Source: DASRWD01 sp044507975 (GTDB taxonomy: Bacteria; Deinococcota; Deinococci; Deinococcales; Trueperaceae). Taken from it: DNA of 5,033 nucleotides. A program made the translations under genes and the position numbers. Below the pieces are notes generated by a model, which worked only from the letters and a program-made list of their open reading frames with translations, was not told the DNA's origin and ran no database searches. The stretch is from positions 1 to 5,033 of the forward strand of contig JBIQIQ010000158.1 of NCBI GenBank assembly GCA_044507975.1, read 5' to 3'. Position 1 is the first letter of the stretch; each line of letters opens with the position of its first letter. Shown here piece after piece: positions 1 through 4,940 of this stretch.

Positions 1-1120
1 CGGTCTCGAGGTTGAGCATGTGCCTGATCGCGGCGTACTCGGTGGTGATGCCGTTACCGCCGAGCATGTCGCGGGCCCGCCGAGCGACGTCGAGGGCCGA
101 GCGGCAGTTGTCGCGCTTGGCCAGCGAGACGCGCGAGGGGTGGTCCTGGCCCTCCTCCTTGAGCCTCCCGAGGCGGTAGGCGAGCAGGCTGCCCTTGGTG
201 ATCTCGGAGAGCATGTCGGCGAGGTCCGACTGCACGATCTGCTTGCTGGCCAGCGGGACGCCGAAGACGATGCGGTCGGCCGCGTAGGCGGCGGCCTCCT
301 CGAAGCAGGCCTGCGCAGCCCCCAGGACGCCGAACGCGATGCCGAAGCGCGCCTGGTTGAGGCACGCCAGCGGGCCGCGCAGGCCGGCGACGTCCAAGCG
401 GTTGGCCGCCGGCACCACGACCTCGTCGAGGTAGAGCTCCGAGGTGACCGAGGCGCGCATGGAGGCCTTCGTCTTGATGTCGAGCGCGCTGAAGCCCTCG
501 CGGTCGGTCTCGACGACGAAGCCGAGGACCTCGCCGGAGCCCTCGTCCTTGGCCCAGACGATGGCAACGTCTGCGCGTGTGCCCGAGGTGATCCAACGCT
601 TGACGCCCGTGATGACGTACTCGTCGCCCACCCGGCGGCAGCGCGTGCGCATGGAACCCGGGTCGGAGCCGGCGTCGGGCTCGGTCAGGCCGAAGCAGCC
701 GATCGCCTCTCCCGAGGCGAGCCGCGGGAGCCACTCGTCCTTCAGGGCGTCGCTGCCCCAGCGGTGGATCGGGTACATGACCAGCGAGGACTGCACGCTG
801 ACGAACGAGCGCATGCCAGAGTCGACGTACTCGATCTCGCGGCACACGAGCCCGTAGGCGCTGTAGCTCGCCTCGGCGCCCCCGTAGCGCTCGGGCAAGG
901 TCACGCCGAGGGCGCCGATCGCGCCGAACTTCCGCGGCAGGTCCTCCGGGAAGATCCCCTCCAGCCACCACTCTCCGACGTGCGGCAGCATCTCGGCGCG
1001 CACGTACTCGCGCACCGAGTCGCGGATCATCCGCTCCTCGGCCGTATAGAGGGCGTCGACGTCGTAGAAGTCCCTTGTCGACGGCGCGGCCGCGCCGGTC
1101 TTGACGGATGCGGTGGTCAT
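1..1120 (-). CDS. gcdH: Glutaryl-CoA dehydrogenase-like acyl-CoA dehydrogenase, 3' end cut by window edge
   Basis: A flavin (FAD) enzyme expected to oxidise and decarboxylate glutaryl-CoA to crotonyl-CoA in lysine, tryptophan or benzoate breakdown, acting in the cytoplasm and passing electrons to ETF. I translated the minus strand from the ATG at 1120 and read 373 residues with no stop before base 1. The acyl-CoA dehydrogenase signature CFGLTEPDAGSDPGS lies at residues 142-156, KRWITSG at 174-180, and DMLGGNGI at 351-358. The stretch SGMRSFVSVQSSLVM (101-115) matches the glutaryl-CoA-specific region. Arg104 and Ser108 fit the substrate-carboxylate-binding Arg94 and Ser98 of the human enzyme. 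The catalytic Glu of the YEGT motif should lie about five residues beyond the edge, so roughly 20-25 residues are missing. The start is supported by AGGGAG five bases upstream. The upstream small gene ends 22 bp away, so the two are probably cotranscribed. Family call is strong; substrate is inferred from motifs. Confidence 0.88.
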   Translation of the reverse strand, partial: MTTASVKTGAAAPSTRDFYDVDALYTAEERMIRDSVREYVRAEMLPHVGEWWLEGIFPEDLPRKFGAIGALGVTLPERYGGAEASYSAYGLVCREIEYVDSGMRSFVSVQSSLVMYPIHRWGSDALKDEWLPRLASGEAIGCFGLTEPDAGSDPGSMRTRCRRVGDEYVITGVKRWITSGTRADVAIVWAKDEGSGEVLGFVVETDREGFSALDIKTKASMRASVTSELYLDEVVVPAANRLDVAGLRGPLACLNQARFGIAFGVLGAAQACFEEAAAYAADRIVFGVPLASKQIVQSDLADMLSEITKGSLLAYRLGRLKEEGQDHPSRVSLAKRDNCRSALDVARRARDMLGGNGITTEYAAIRHMLNLET

Positions 1121-1125
1121 CTCGG

Positions 1126-1131
1126 CTCCCT
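1126..1131 (-). promoter_or_regulatory. Ribosome binding site of the acyl-CoA dehydrogenase gene
   Basis: Reads AGGGAG on the minus strand, five bases before the ATG at 1120. It fixes the start and lies inside the 22-bp gap after the upstream small gene. Confidence 0.7.
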
Positions 1132-1142
1132 GGGGGTAGTGC

Positions 1143-1385
1143 TTACGCGTCCCCGAACAGCTTCTTGAGCGCGTCCTCCTTCGAGGTGCGCTTCGCCGGA
1201 TGATACCTATCGCCGTCCTTGGTGATGCGGCCAGCCTCGAGGAGCGAGGCCAGCGACGCCTCGAGCGTGTCCATCGCGAGCTCCTCGAAGTGCTTCTCGT
1301 CGATGTGCCGCTGCACCTGGCGCACCGTGAGGCCCTTGGCACCGCCTGACTCGATGGCCTCGAGGACCCAGGAGTCGACCGTCAT
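1143..1385 (-). CDS. Small winged-helix-like protein of unknown function (80 aa)
   Basis: I do not recognise a named family. The 80 residues read as a likely winged-helix fold: helix VLEAIESGG (about 7-15), helix TVRQVQRHIDEKH (20-32), helix MDTLEASLASLLEAGRI (38-54), then a short beta-wing TKDGDRYHPAKR (55-66) and a charged tail ending in LKKLFGDA. This layout is typical of small DNA-binding domains, but no DNA-contact residue can be proved by eye. It uses an ATG at 1385 and TAA at 1143. No convincing ribosome site lies at normal spacing. Instead TAACAT sits five bases before the ATG, which fits a leaderless transcript. It precedes the acyl-CoA dehydrogenase by 22 bp, so it might be that gene's regulator, but this is only inferred from position. 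The reading frame shows ordinary protein composition, unlike the arginine-rich antisense shadows. Confidence 0.75.
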   Translation of the reverse strand: MTVDSWVLEAIESGGAKGLTVRQVQRHIDEKHFEELAMDTLEASLASLLEAGRITKDGDRYHPAKRTSKEDALKKLFGDA

Positions 1386-1390
1386 GCGCC

Positions 1391-1396
1391 ATGTTA
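1391..1396 (-). promoter_or_regulatory. Putative -10 box of a leaderless promoter for the 80-aa gene
   Basis: Reads TAACAT on the minus strand, matching TANNNT, and ends five bases before the ATG at 1385. Transcription would then begin at or next to the A of the start codon. Leaderless messages with this spacing are common in Deinococcus. No -35 hexamer or extended -10 is visible at 17 bp upstream, so the call rests on the box, its spacing and the absence of a good ribosome site. Confidence 0.42.
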
Positions 1397-1433
1397 CGCC
1401 GCTCCCGGAGCGGGCCGGCGTGACGGTGAGCCG

Positions 1434-1464
1434 CCTTGACCCCAGCGTGAAGGCGCGCTCAAGG
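1434..1464. repeat. Imperfect inverted repeat between the ferredoxin gene and the 80-aa gene
   Basis: CCTTGA (1434-1439) is the exact reverse complement of TCAAGG (1459-1464), with a short inner GCG/CGC pairing. The 8-bp palindrome CCCTAGGG (1467-1474) follows directly next to the ferredoxin stop codon. No run of T follows on either strand, so this is not a standard intrinsic terminator. It could be a factor-assisted terminator for the tat-aroF-ferredoxin unit, an operator for the 80-aa gene, or chance. Confidence 0.4.
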
Positions 1465-1476
1465 GGCCCTAGGGTT

Positions 1477-2484
1477 TCAGCGGTGGAAAGCGCCGATCGG
1501 CCCCTCGTCCCGCTGCGAGGAGTAGGCGACCTGCTCGCCGGACCGGACCTCGCTCCACGCGATGACGTCGTCCATGCTGATCACGTTCACCGGGCAGGCC
1601 GGGACGCAAGCGTCGCAGCCCACGCAGCGCTCGGGGTCGAGGAGCAGCTCGCCGCCTTCGGGCCCGAGCTCGCGCCGCAGCGCGTCGGTGGGGCAGGCCT
1701 TGGTGCAGAGCGGGCAGAGGATGCAGCCGTCCGCGACGCGCGGCAGGCGGAACGGGACCGCCGTCTCGGGCGGGGGATCCGCCGCGCGCAGCGCGGTCAC
1801 GACCCTGGCGTGCTCGCGCGGCACGTCCTTGAGGCCCGGCTCGGCGTCGGGCCCGGGCAGCAGCCGCTCGAGGGGGGCGAGCGCCTCGGCCGCCGCGCTC
1901 CCCGCCTCCCTCAGCCCACCAGCCAGCAGGGCTCTGCGGCTGAGGCGGGTGCCGGCTCCGACCTGGTCGAGCCGCTCGGTGCGCCGCACCTCCACCGTGA
2001 GCGAGCCGCCGAGCGCGGCCGCCAGCGCCCGCGCTCGGGCGGCGGCCTCGTCCACCGCGGCCGGCACCGACGGGCCCCCGATGCGGCAGCTCTCGCAGGC
2101 GCCGCGTCCGAGCGTGACGTTCCCGCCGGCGTCGGCGAGGTGGAGCAGGTCGGTGGGGGAGAGCTTGGCCAGGCATGCCACGCTCTGGGAGGTGCCGGCG
2201 ACCTTCGAGCACCGCGCCGGCGCCGCGGCGGCGAGGCCGACCCGCTGCTCGAGAGCTCCCGACGGGCAGGCGCGCACGCACAACCCGCAACCGGTGCAGT
2301 CGACAGGGTCGATCTCGACGCGCATGGCCACCACCCGCACCGCGTCGTGAGGGCAGGCGTCGACGCACTCCCGGCAGGCGGCGTTCGAGGCCCGCGTGAC
2401 GACCAGGCAGCGCTGCGGCTCGTAGGCAGGCGAGGCGTCCACCGCCCGGAACACGAGGCCCAGCAGGTCGTCGAGGCCGGCCAC
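1477..2484 (-). CDS. Multi-cluster 4Fe-4S ferredoxin-like protein with five cysteine tetrads (335 aa)
   Basis: A probable cytoplasmic electron-transfer protein; partners and reaction are unknown. All 20 cysteines fall into five groups of four. Group 1 is Cys26, 37, 40, 44, lacking the usual first CxxC. Group 2 is Cys63, 66, 69, 73 (CTGCGLCVRACP). Group 3 is irregular: Cys92, 104, 130, 133. Group 4 is Cys254, 257, 260, 264 (CILCPLCTKACP). Group 5 is Cys287, 290, 293, 297 (CVGCDACVPACP). Groups 1-2 and 4-5 look like two dicluster ferredoxin domains. An Ala-rich linker joins them and contains SRRALLAGG (183-190), resembling the N-terminal SRRxxLxG of NapF-type ferredoxins. This motif is internal and not followed by a hydrophobic helix, so it is not an export signal. 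The start is GTG at 2484, chosen because AGAGGT lies nine bases upstream. The gene begins 7 bp after the aroF stop, indicating cotranscription. Ferredoxin class is sure; biological role is not. Confidence 0.88.
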   Translation of the reverse strand: MAGLDDLLGLVFRAVDASPAYEPQRCLVVTRASNAACRECVDACPHDAVRVVAMRVEIDPVDCTGCGLCVRACPSGALEQRVGLAAAAPARCSKVAGTSQSVACLAKLSPTDLLHLADAGGNVTLGRGACESCRIGGPSVPAAVDEAAARARALAAALGGSLTVEVRRTERLDQVGAGTRLSRRALLAGGLREAGSAAAEALAPLERLLPGPDAEPGLKDVPREHARVVTALRAADPPPETAVPFRLPRVADGCILCPLCTKACPTDALRRELGPEGGELLLDPERCVGCDACVPACPVNVISMDDVIAWSEVRSGEQVAYSSQRDEGPIGAFHR

Positions 2485-2491
2485 CTGGGGG

Positions 2492-3604
2492 CTACCTCTG
2501 TGCCGCGAAGCCGACGAGCTCGAGGCGCTCGCGCGAGAGCGACTCGGCGTACGCGACGCCCTCGAGGTAGTCGTCGAAGGCGTCGAAGTCGACCTGCTGC
2601 TTCTGGTCGGAGAGCGCCACCGCCGGGTTCGGGTGCACCTCGATCATGATGCCGTCGGCGCCGACCGCCAGGCCGGCTTTCGTGAGCGCGACCAGCAGGT
2701 CGCGGCGGCCGCCGGAGTGGGTGACGTCGACGACGACCGGCAGGTGCGACTCGAGCTTGGCCAGCGCGACGGCCGAGACGTCGAGCGTGTTGCGCGTGTA
2801 GCGCTCGAACGTCCGTATGCCCCTCTCGCAGAGGATCACGTTCGGGTTGCCCTCGGAGAGGAGGTACTCGGCCGCCATGAGCCACTCCTCCACGGTGGCG
2901 GCGAGGCCGCGCTTGAGCAGGACCGGCTTGCGGCTCCGCCCCACCGCCTTGAGCAGCGGGAAGTTCTGCATGTTCCTGGCTCCCACCTGCAGCACGTCGA
3001 CGTACTCCTCGAAGAGCGGCAGGTCACGGGCGCTGACGATCTCGGAGACGAACCTCAGGCCGTGGGCGTCGCAGGCCTCGCGCCCGAGGACGAGGCCGTC
3101 CTCGCCCAGGCCCTGGAAGCTGTACGGGTCGGTGCGCGGCTTGTACGCACCGCCGCGGAAGAGGCGCACGCCCCGCTCGGCCGCGCGCGCGGCGACGGCG
3201 AAGACCTGCTCACGCGACTCGATCGCGCAGGGCCCGGCGATCAGCACGGGTGGGCGCCCGCTGCCGAGCTGGACGTCGCCGACCGCGACGACGGTGTCCT
3301 GGCTCTGCCGGGCGCGCGACATGAGGTAGTGCCTGTTCTCCTCACGCTCGGAGAGCTGCATCGAGGCCTGGAACACCTGCTTGAATAGGGCCTTGATCGT
3401 GGCGGCGTCGAAGGGGCCCGCGTTGGCCGCGACCAGGGCGTCGAGCATCTGCTGCTCCCGGACCGGGTCGTACTGCGACATGCCGGCCGACGCCTGCAGC
3501 GCCCCGATCTCCGAGGCGACGCGCGCCCTCTCGGACAGGAGTTCCAGGACCTGGAGGTTCAGGTCGTCAATACGTGCGCGAAGGCTCTGTATGGTCGCGG
3601 GCAT
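2492..3604 (-). CDS. aroF: Bifunctional chorismate mutase / 3-deoxy-7-phosphoheptulonate synthase (370 aa)
   Basis: The synthase joins phosphoenolpyruvate and erythrose 4-phosphate into DAHP, the first step of the shikimate pathway; the N-terminal domain converts chorismate to prephenate. Residues 1-90 are an AroQ-type mutase: RIDDLN with Arg11, Arg28, and DPVRE with Asp46, Arg49 and Glu50. Residues about 105-365 are the type I-beta synthase, with GPCAIES, GGAYKPRTDPYSFQG, GARNMQNF, KRGLAAT, CERGIRT and DVTHSGGRRD. Cys126, His296, Glu322 and Asp333 match the four metal ligands of the Thermotoga maritima enzyme at a constant offset of 24. In Bacillus subtilis the same fusion lets chorismate and prephenate inhibit the synthase, so feedback control is expected. 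Gln37 occupies the position of the usual catalytic Lys of AroQ mutases. Start is the ATG at 3604, where homology begins; the frame stays open to 3700, but that part is a low-complexity shadow of tatC. It overlaps tatC by 38 bp. Confidence 0.95.
   Translation of the reverse strand: MPATIQSLRARIDDLNLQVLELLSERARVASEIGALQASAGMSQYDPVREQQMLDALVAANAGPFDAATIKALFKQVFQASMQLSEREENRHYLMSRARQSQDTVVAVGDVQLGSGRPPVLIAGPCAIESREQVFAVAARAAERGVRLFRGGAYKPRTDPYSFQGLGEDGLVLGREACDAHGLRFVSEIVSARDLPLFEEYVDVLQVGARNMQNFPLLKAVGRSRKPVLLKRGLAATVEEWLMAAEYLLSEGNPNVILCERGIRTFERYTRNTLDVSAVALAKLESHLPVVVDVTHSGGRRDLLVALTKAGLAVGADGIMIEVHPNPAVALSDQKQQVDFDAFDDYLEGVAYAESLSRERLELVGFAAQR
2494..2499 (-). promoter_or_regulatory. Ribosome binding site supporting the GTG start of the ferredoxin gene
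   Basis: Reads AGAGGT on the minus strand, nine bases before the GTG at 2484. It overlaps the TAG stop of the DAHP synthase gene (2492-2494), suggesting translational coupling. Confidence 0.6.
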
Positions 3605-4301
3605 CCCTGATACTACGCTCGCTGAACCGGACGACGACGACCGTGACCTCGAAGAGCACGACGAGCGGGATGGCCACCAGGGCGAGGTTGAAGGGGTCAC
3701 CGGTCGGGGTGATGACGGCGGCCAGCGCCACGCCGCCCACGATCGACCACCGGCGGGCCGTGACGAGCCCGCGGTGGGTGAGCATGCCGATGCGCGCGAA
3801 GAGGAAGCCCAGCACGGGCATCTCGAACATCAGGCCGAACACCCCCATGAGCATGAGGATGGTCGAGATGTAGCGGCCGATGGAGAGCAGGCCGACGGCC
3901 TCGCTGCCGAGGAAGCCGAGGAGCATGGGGATGGTGAAGGGCAGCACGACGTAGTAGGAGAACGCCGCGCCGGCGGCGAAGGCCAGGGCGGAGAAGAGGA
4001 TGAAGGGGACGGCGTAGCGCCGCTCCTCCGGCAGGAGCCCGGGCGCGACGAAGCCCCATACCTGTCCGATCACGACGGGAGACGCGAGCACGAGGCCGAA
4101 GAACGACGCGATCTGCATCGAGACCGTGAAGGGCTCGAGCACGCTGAAGTAGTTCAGCGTCATCGACGCCGGCAGCGGCTCCTTGAGCCAGTCGAGGATG
4201 ACGAAGCGGAACGCGAACGCCACGCCCGAGCCGACGACCCAGGCCCCCAGCGCGATGAAGAGCCGCTTGCGCAGCTCCTCGAAGTGCTCGATGAGCGTCA
4301 T
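3567..4301 (-). CDS. tatC: Sec-independent protein translocase subunit TatC (244 aa)
   Basis: Polytopic inner-membrane protein that recognises twin-arginine signal peptides and, with TatA, exports folded proteins. The conserved cytoplasmic N-terminus MTLIEHFEELRKRL (1-14) is present. About six membrane segments can be seen, near residues 15-35, 60-83, 98-121, 144-168, 186-203 and 205-224. Family motifs include FEMP (159-162, with Glu160 matching the conserved membrane Glu), ARIGMLT (169-175) and ITPTGDPFNLALVAIPL (197-213). Length is typical. The ATG at 4301 is the most upstream possible start because the codon just before it is TAG. The ribosome site is weak (GGCGGGG or GGA), so coupling to tatA, 32 bp upstream, is likely. 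The charged C-terminal tail after residue 225 runs 38 bp into the DAHP synthase gene in a different frame. Confidence 0.96.
   Translation of the reverse strand: MTLIEHFEELRKRLFIALGAWVVGSGVAFAFRFVILDWLKEPLPASMTLNYFSVLEPFTVSMQIASFFGLVLASPVVIGQVWGFVAPGLLPEERRYAVPFILFSALAFAAGAAFSYYVVLPFTIPMLLGFLGSEAVGLLSIGRYISTILMLMGVFGLMFEMPVLGFLFARIGMLTHRGLVTARRWSIVGGVALAAVITPTGDPFNLALVAIPLVVLFEVTVVVVRFSERSIRDARDHTEPSRTY
3610..3615 (-). promoter_or_regulatory. Putative internal leaderless promoter for aroF, inside the tatC coding region
   Basis: Reads TAGTAT on the minus strand, fitting TANNNT, and ends five bases before the aroF ATG at 3604. The spacing equals that at 1391-1396. aroF has no clear ribosome site, which makes leaderless initiation plausible. 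There is no evident -35, and codon constraints of tatC could create the motif by chance. Confidence 0.35.
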
Positions 4302-4333
4302 CTATCCAGCCCCGCCTACCGGCCTCGTCTCGG

Positions 4334-4585
4334 TCAGGCGCTCTCGCCGTCGGCAGCCGGCTCGGCGGGCGGCTGCGTGGTGGCGGCGCTCACGGGCGCC
4401 GACTTGACGGTCTGATCCTCATCCTCGATGTCCTTGCGCATGTCGCGCAGGCCCTTGCGGAACTCGCGGACCGACTGACCGAGGCCCTTGGCCATGTCGG
4501 GCAGGCGGCGCGGTCCGAAGATGAGGAGGACCAGCACCAGGATGATCAGCAGCTCCATGATCCCGATGGTCCCGATCTTTGGCAT
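4334..4585 (-). CDS. tatA: Sec-independent protein translocase subunit TatA/TatE (83 aa)
   Basis: Small membrane protein whose oligomers form the twin-arginine export path with TatC. One N-terminal membrane helix spans about residues 7-23 (GIMELLIILVLVLLIF), with a polar Glu11 near its outer end as usual in this family. The hinge FGPRRLP (23-29) follows, then an amphipathic helix MAKGLGQSVREFRKGLRDMRKD (31-52), an acidic patch and a disordered Ala/Pro-rich tail. Length is normal for TatA. The ATG at 4585 is chosen because homology begins there and GGAGGTGA precedes it. The frame remains open to 4792, but the extra 69 codons encode an Arg/Pro-rich, membrane-incompatible stretch. No separate tatB is visible, so a minimal TatA-TatC system is likely, although further paralogs could lie elsewhere. 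First gene of the cluster tatA-tatC-aroF-ferredoxin. Confidence 0.95.
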   Translation of the reverse strand: MPKIGTIGIMELLIILVLVLLIFGPRRLPDMAKGLGQSVREFRKGLRDMRKDIEDEDQTVKSAPVSAATTQPPAEPAADGESA

Positions 4586-4587
4586 GG

Positions 4588-4595
4588 TCACCTCC
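4588..4595 (-). promoter_or_regulatory. Strong ribosome binding site of tatA
   Basis: Reads GGAGGTGA on the minus strand with its GGAGG core five bases before the ATG at 4585. It is the best ribosome site in the window and rules out the longer upstream frame as the true start. Confidence 0.85.
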
Positions 4596-4601
4596 GCTCC
4601 G

Positions 4602-4610
4602 ATGCTAGCA
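4602..4610 (-). promoter_or_regulatory. Putative extended -10 promoter of the tatA-tatC-aroF-ferredoxin cluster
   Basis: Reads TGCTAGCAT on the minus strand: a TGn extension plus TAGCAT, matching TANNNT. Transcription would start near 4595, giving a leader of about ten bases that still contains the ribosome site. No -35 hexamer is apparent; a 12-bp GC palindrome (4625-4636) overlaps its expected place. The bases 4603-4610 are themselves palindromic (TGCTAGCA), so an operator is an alternative reading. Confidence 0.5.
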
Positions 4611-4772
4611 GGCCGGGTGCCCCTCGCCGCGCGGCGGTGAGCGTCCGGGAGAAGGCCCCTGGGGCGGGGAGGCGGCCCGTTGGCACAGGCGGTCTGAGAG
4701 CGCTCGTTCGGCCGCGCCCCCGGGCGGCTCCCGGGTGCGCCCGATCCGCGGTTATCGCCGTCCAGGACGGCC
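4611..4772. other. Divergent noncoding spacer between the tat cluster and the tRNA genes
   Basis: No credible coding sequence: open frames here are short, Arg/Pro-rich and lack ribosome sites. It holds the palindrome CGCCGCGCGGCG (4625-4636) and a strong GC-rich hairpin at 4714-4740. Otherwise I see no recognisable element. Confidence 0.6.
4714..4740. repeat. GC-rich hairpin in the divergent spacer
   Basis: GCGC-C-CCCGGG (4714-4724) pairs with CCCGGG-T-GCGC (4730-4740): ten base pairs with one C/T mismatch around a five-base loop CGGCT. No T-run follows on either strand, so it is not a classical terminator. It sits about 30 bp upstream of the tRNA promoter and 100 bp upstream of the tat promoter. 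Function unknown. Confidence 0.55.
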
Positions 4773-4802
4773 TTGACTCTGGGCCGGAACACATGCTACG
4801 TT
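4773..4802 (+). promoter_or_regulatory. Promoter of the tRNA-Thr/tRNA-Tyr unit
   Basis: TTGACT (4773-4778) matches the -35 consensus in five of six bases. Eighteen bases later comes TACGTT (4797-4802), preceded by TG at 4794-4795 as in extended -10 elements. Transcription should begin near 4809, giving a leader of about 19 bases before the tRNA-Thr for RNase P to remove. The local drop in GC content supports the call. Confidence 0.75.
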
Positions 4803-4827
4803 TACTCTTCGGGTCTGCGGCTCGGCT

Positions 4828-4903
4828 GCCACCCTAGCTCAATCGGTAGAGCATCCGACTTGTAATCGGAAGGTTGTCGGTTCGATTCCGATGGGTGGCT
4901 CCA
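4828..4903 (+). tRNA. tRNA-Thr, anticodon UGU, CCA encoded
   Basis: Full cloverleaf of 76 bases. Acceptor GCCACCC (4828-4834) pairs with GGGTGGC (4893-4899). The D stem is GCTC/GAGC (4837-4840, 4849-4852). The anticodon stem TCCGA/TCGGA encloses loop CTTGTAA with anticodon TGT at 4861-4863. The variable loop is AGGTT, and the T stem GTCGG/CCGAT encloses TTCGATT. Discriminator is T4900, followed by encoded CCA. It reads ACA and, by wobble, other ACN codons. Confidence 0.97.
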
Positions 4904-4916
4904 CGCAAGGCGCCAA

Positions 4917-4938
4917 GCCGTCTCCGAGAGGAGGCGGC
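4917..4938 (+). repeat. GNRA-capped hairpin in the tRNA spacer
   Basis: GCCGTCTCC (4917-4925) pairs along all nine positions (one G-U) with GGAGGCGGC (4930-4938), closed by tetraloop GAGA of the stable GNRA class. It begins 13 bases after the tRNA-Thr CCA end. No T-run follows, so termination is unlikely; a role in precursor processing or stability is possible. Confidence 0.55.
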
Positions 4939-4940
4939 GA

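Noticed and set aside
20..1168. 382-codon plus-strand open frame opposite the acyl-CoA dehydrogenase
   Set aside because: Low-complexity Arg/Ala/Gly/Asp-rich translation, no ribosome site, and the opposite strand encodes a protein with clear family motifs. High GC content keeps antisense frames open.
1434..1474. Intrinsic terminator after the ferredoxin gene
   Set aside because: Inverted repeats are present, but no T-run follows the stem on the minus strand and the pairing is interrupted.
1915..1938. SRRALLAGG read as a Tat export signal of a separate shorter protein
   Set aside because: No hydrophobic helix or cleavage site follows (charged LREAG comes next), and the frame continues unbroken from the upstream ferredoxin domain.
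1219..2649. 476-codon plus-strand open frame opposite the ferredoxin gene
   Set aside because: It crosses the ends of three minus-strand genes, has an Arg-rich tail and no recognisable domain; a GC-driven shadow.
3631..3646. GAC-like triplet run as a microsatellite
   Set aside because: It encodes a run of Val in the last TatC membrane segment; ordinary codon repetition.
3605..3700. Longer aroF start adding 32 N-terminal residues
   Set aside because: The extra residues are a Ser/Arg low-complexity shadow of tatC, and homology begins at the ATG at 3604.
2633..4415. Plus-strand open frames of 251 and 344 codons opposite aroF and tatC
   Set aside because: Repetitive Glu/His/Asp/Arg composition mirrors antisense of membrane and enzyme codons; no start signals or motifs.
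4586..4792. Longer tatA start adding 69 N-terminal residues
   Set aside because: TatA needs its membrane helix at the N-terminus; the extension is Arg/Pro-rich, and a strong ribosome site precedes the ATG at 4585.
4637..4837. 66-codon plus-strand open frame in the divergent spacer
   Set aside because: It runs through the tRNA promoter into the tRNA-Thr acceptor stem, is Arg/Pro/Gly-rich and has no ribosome site.
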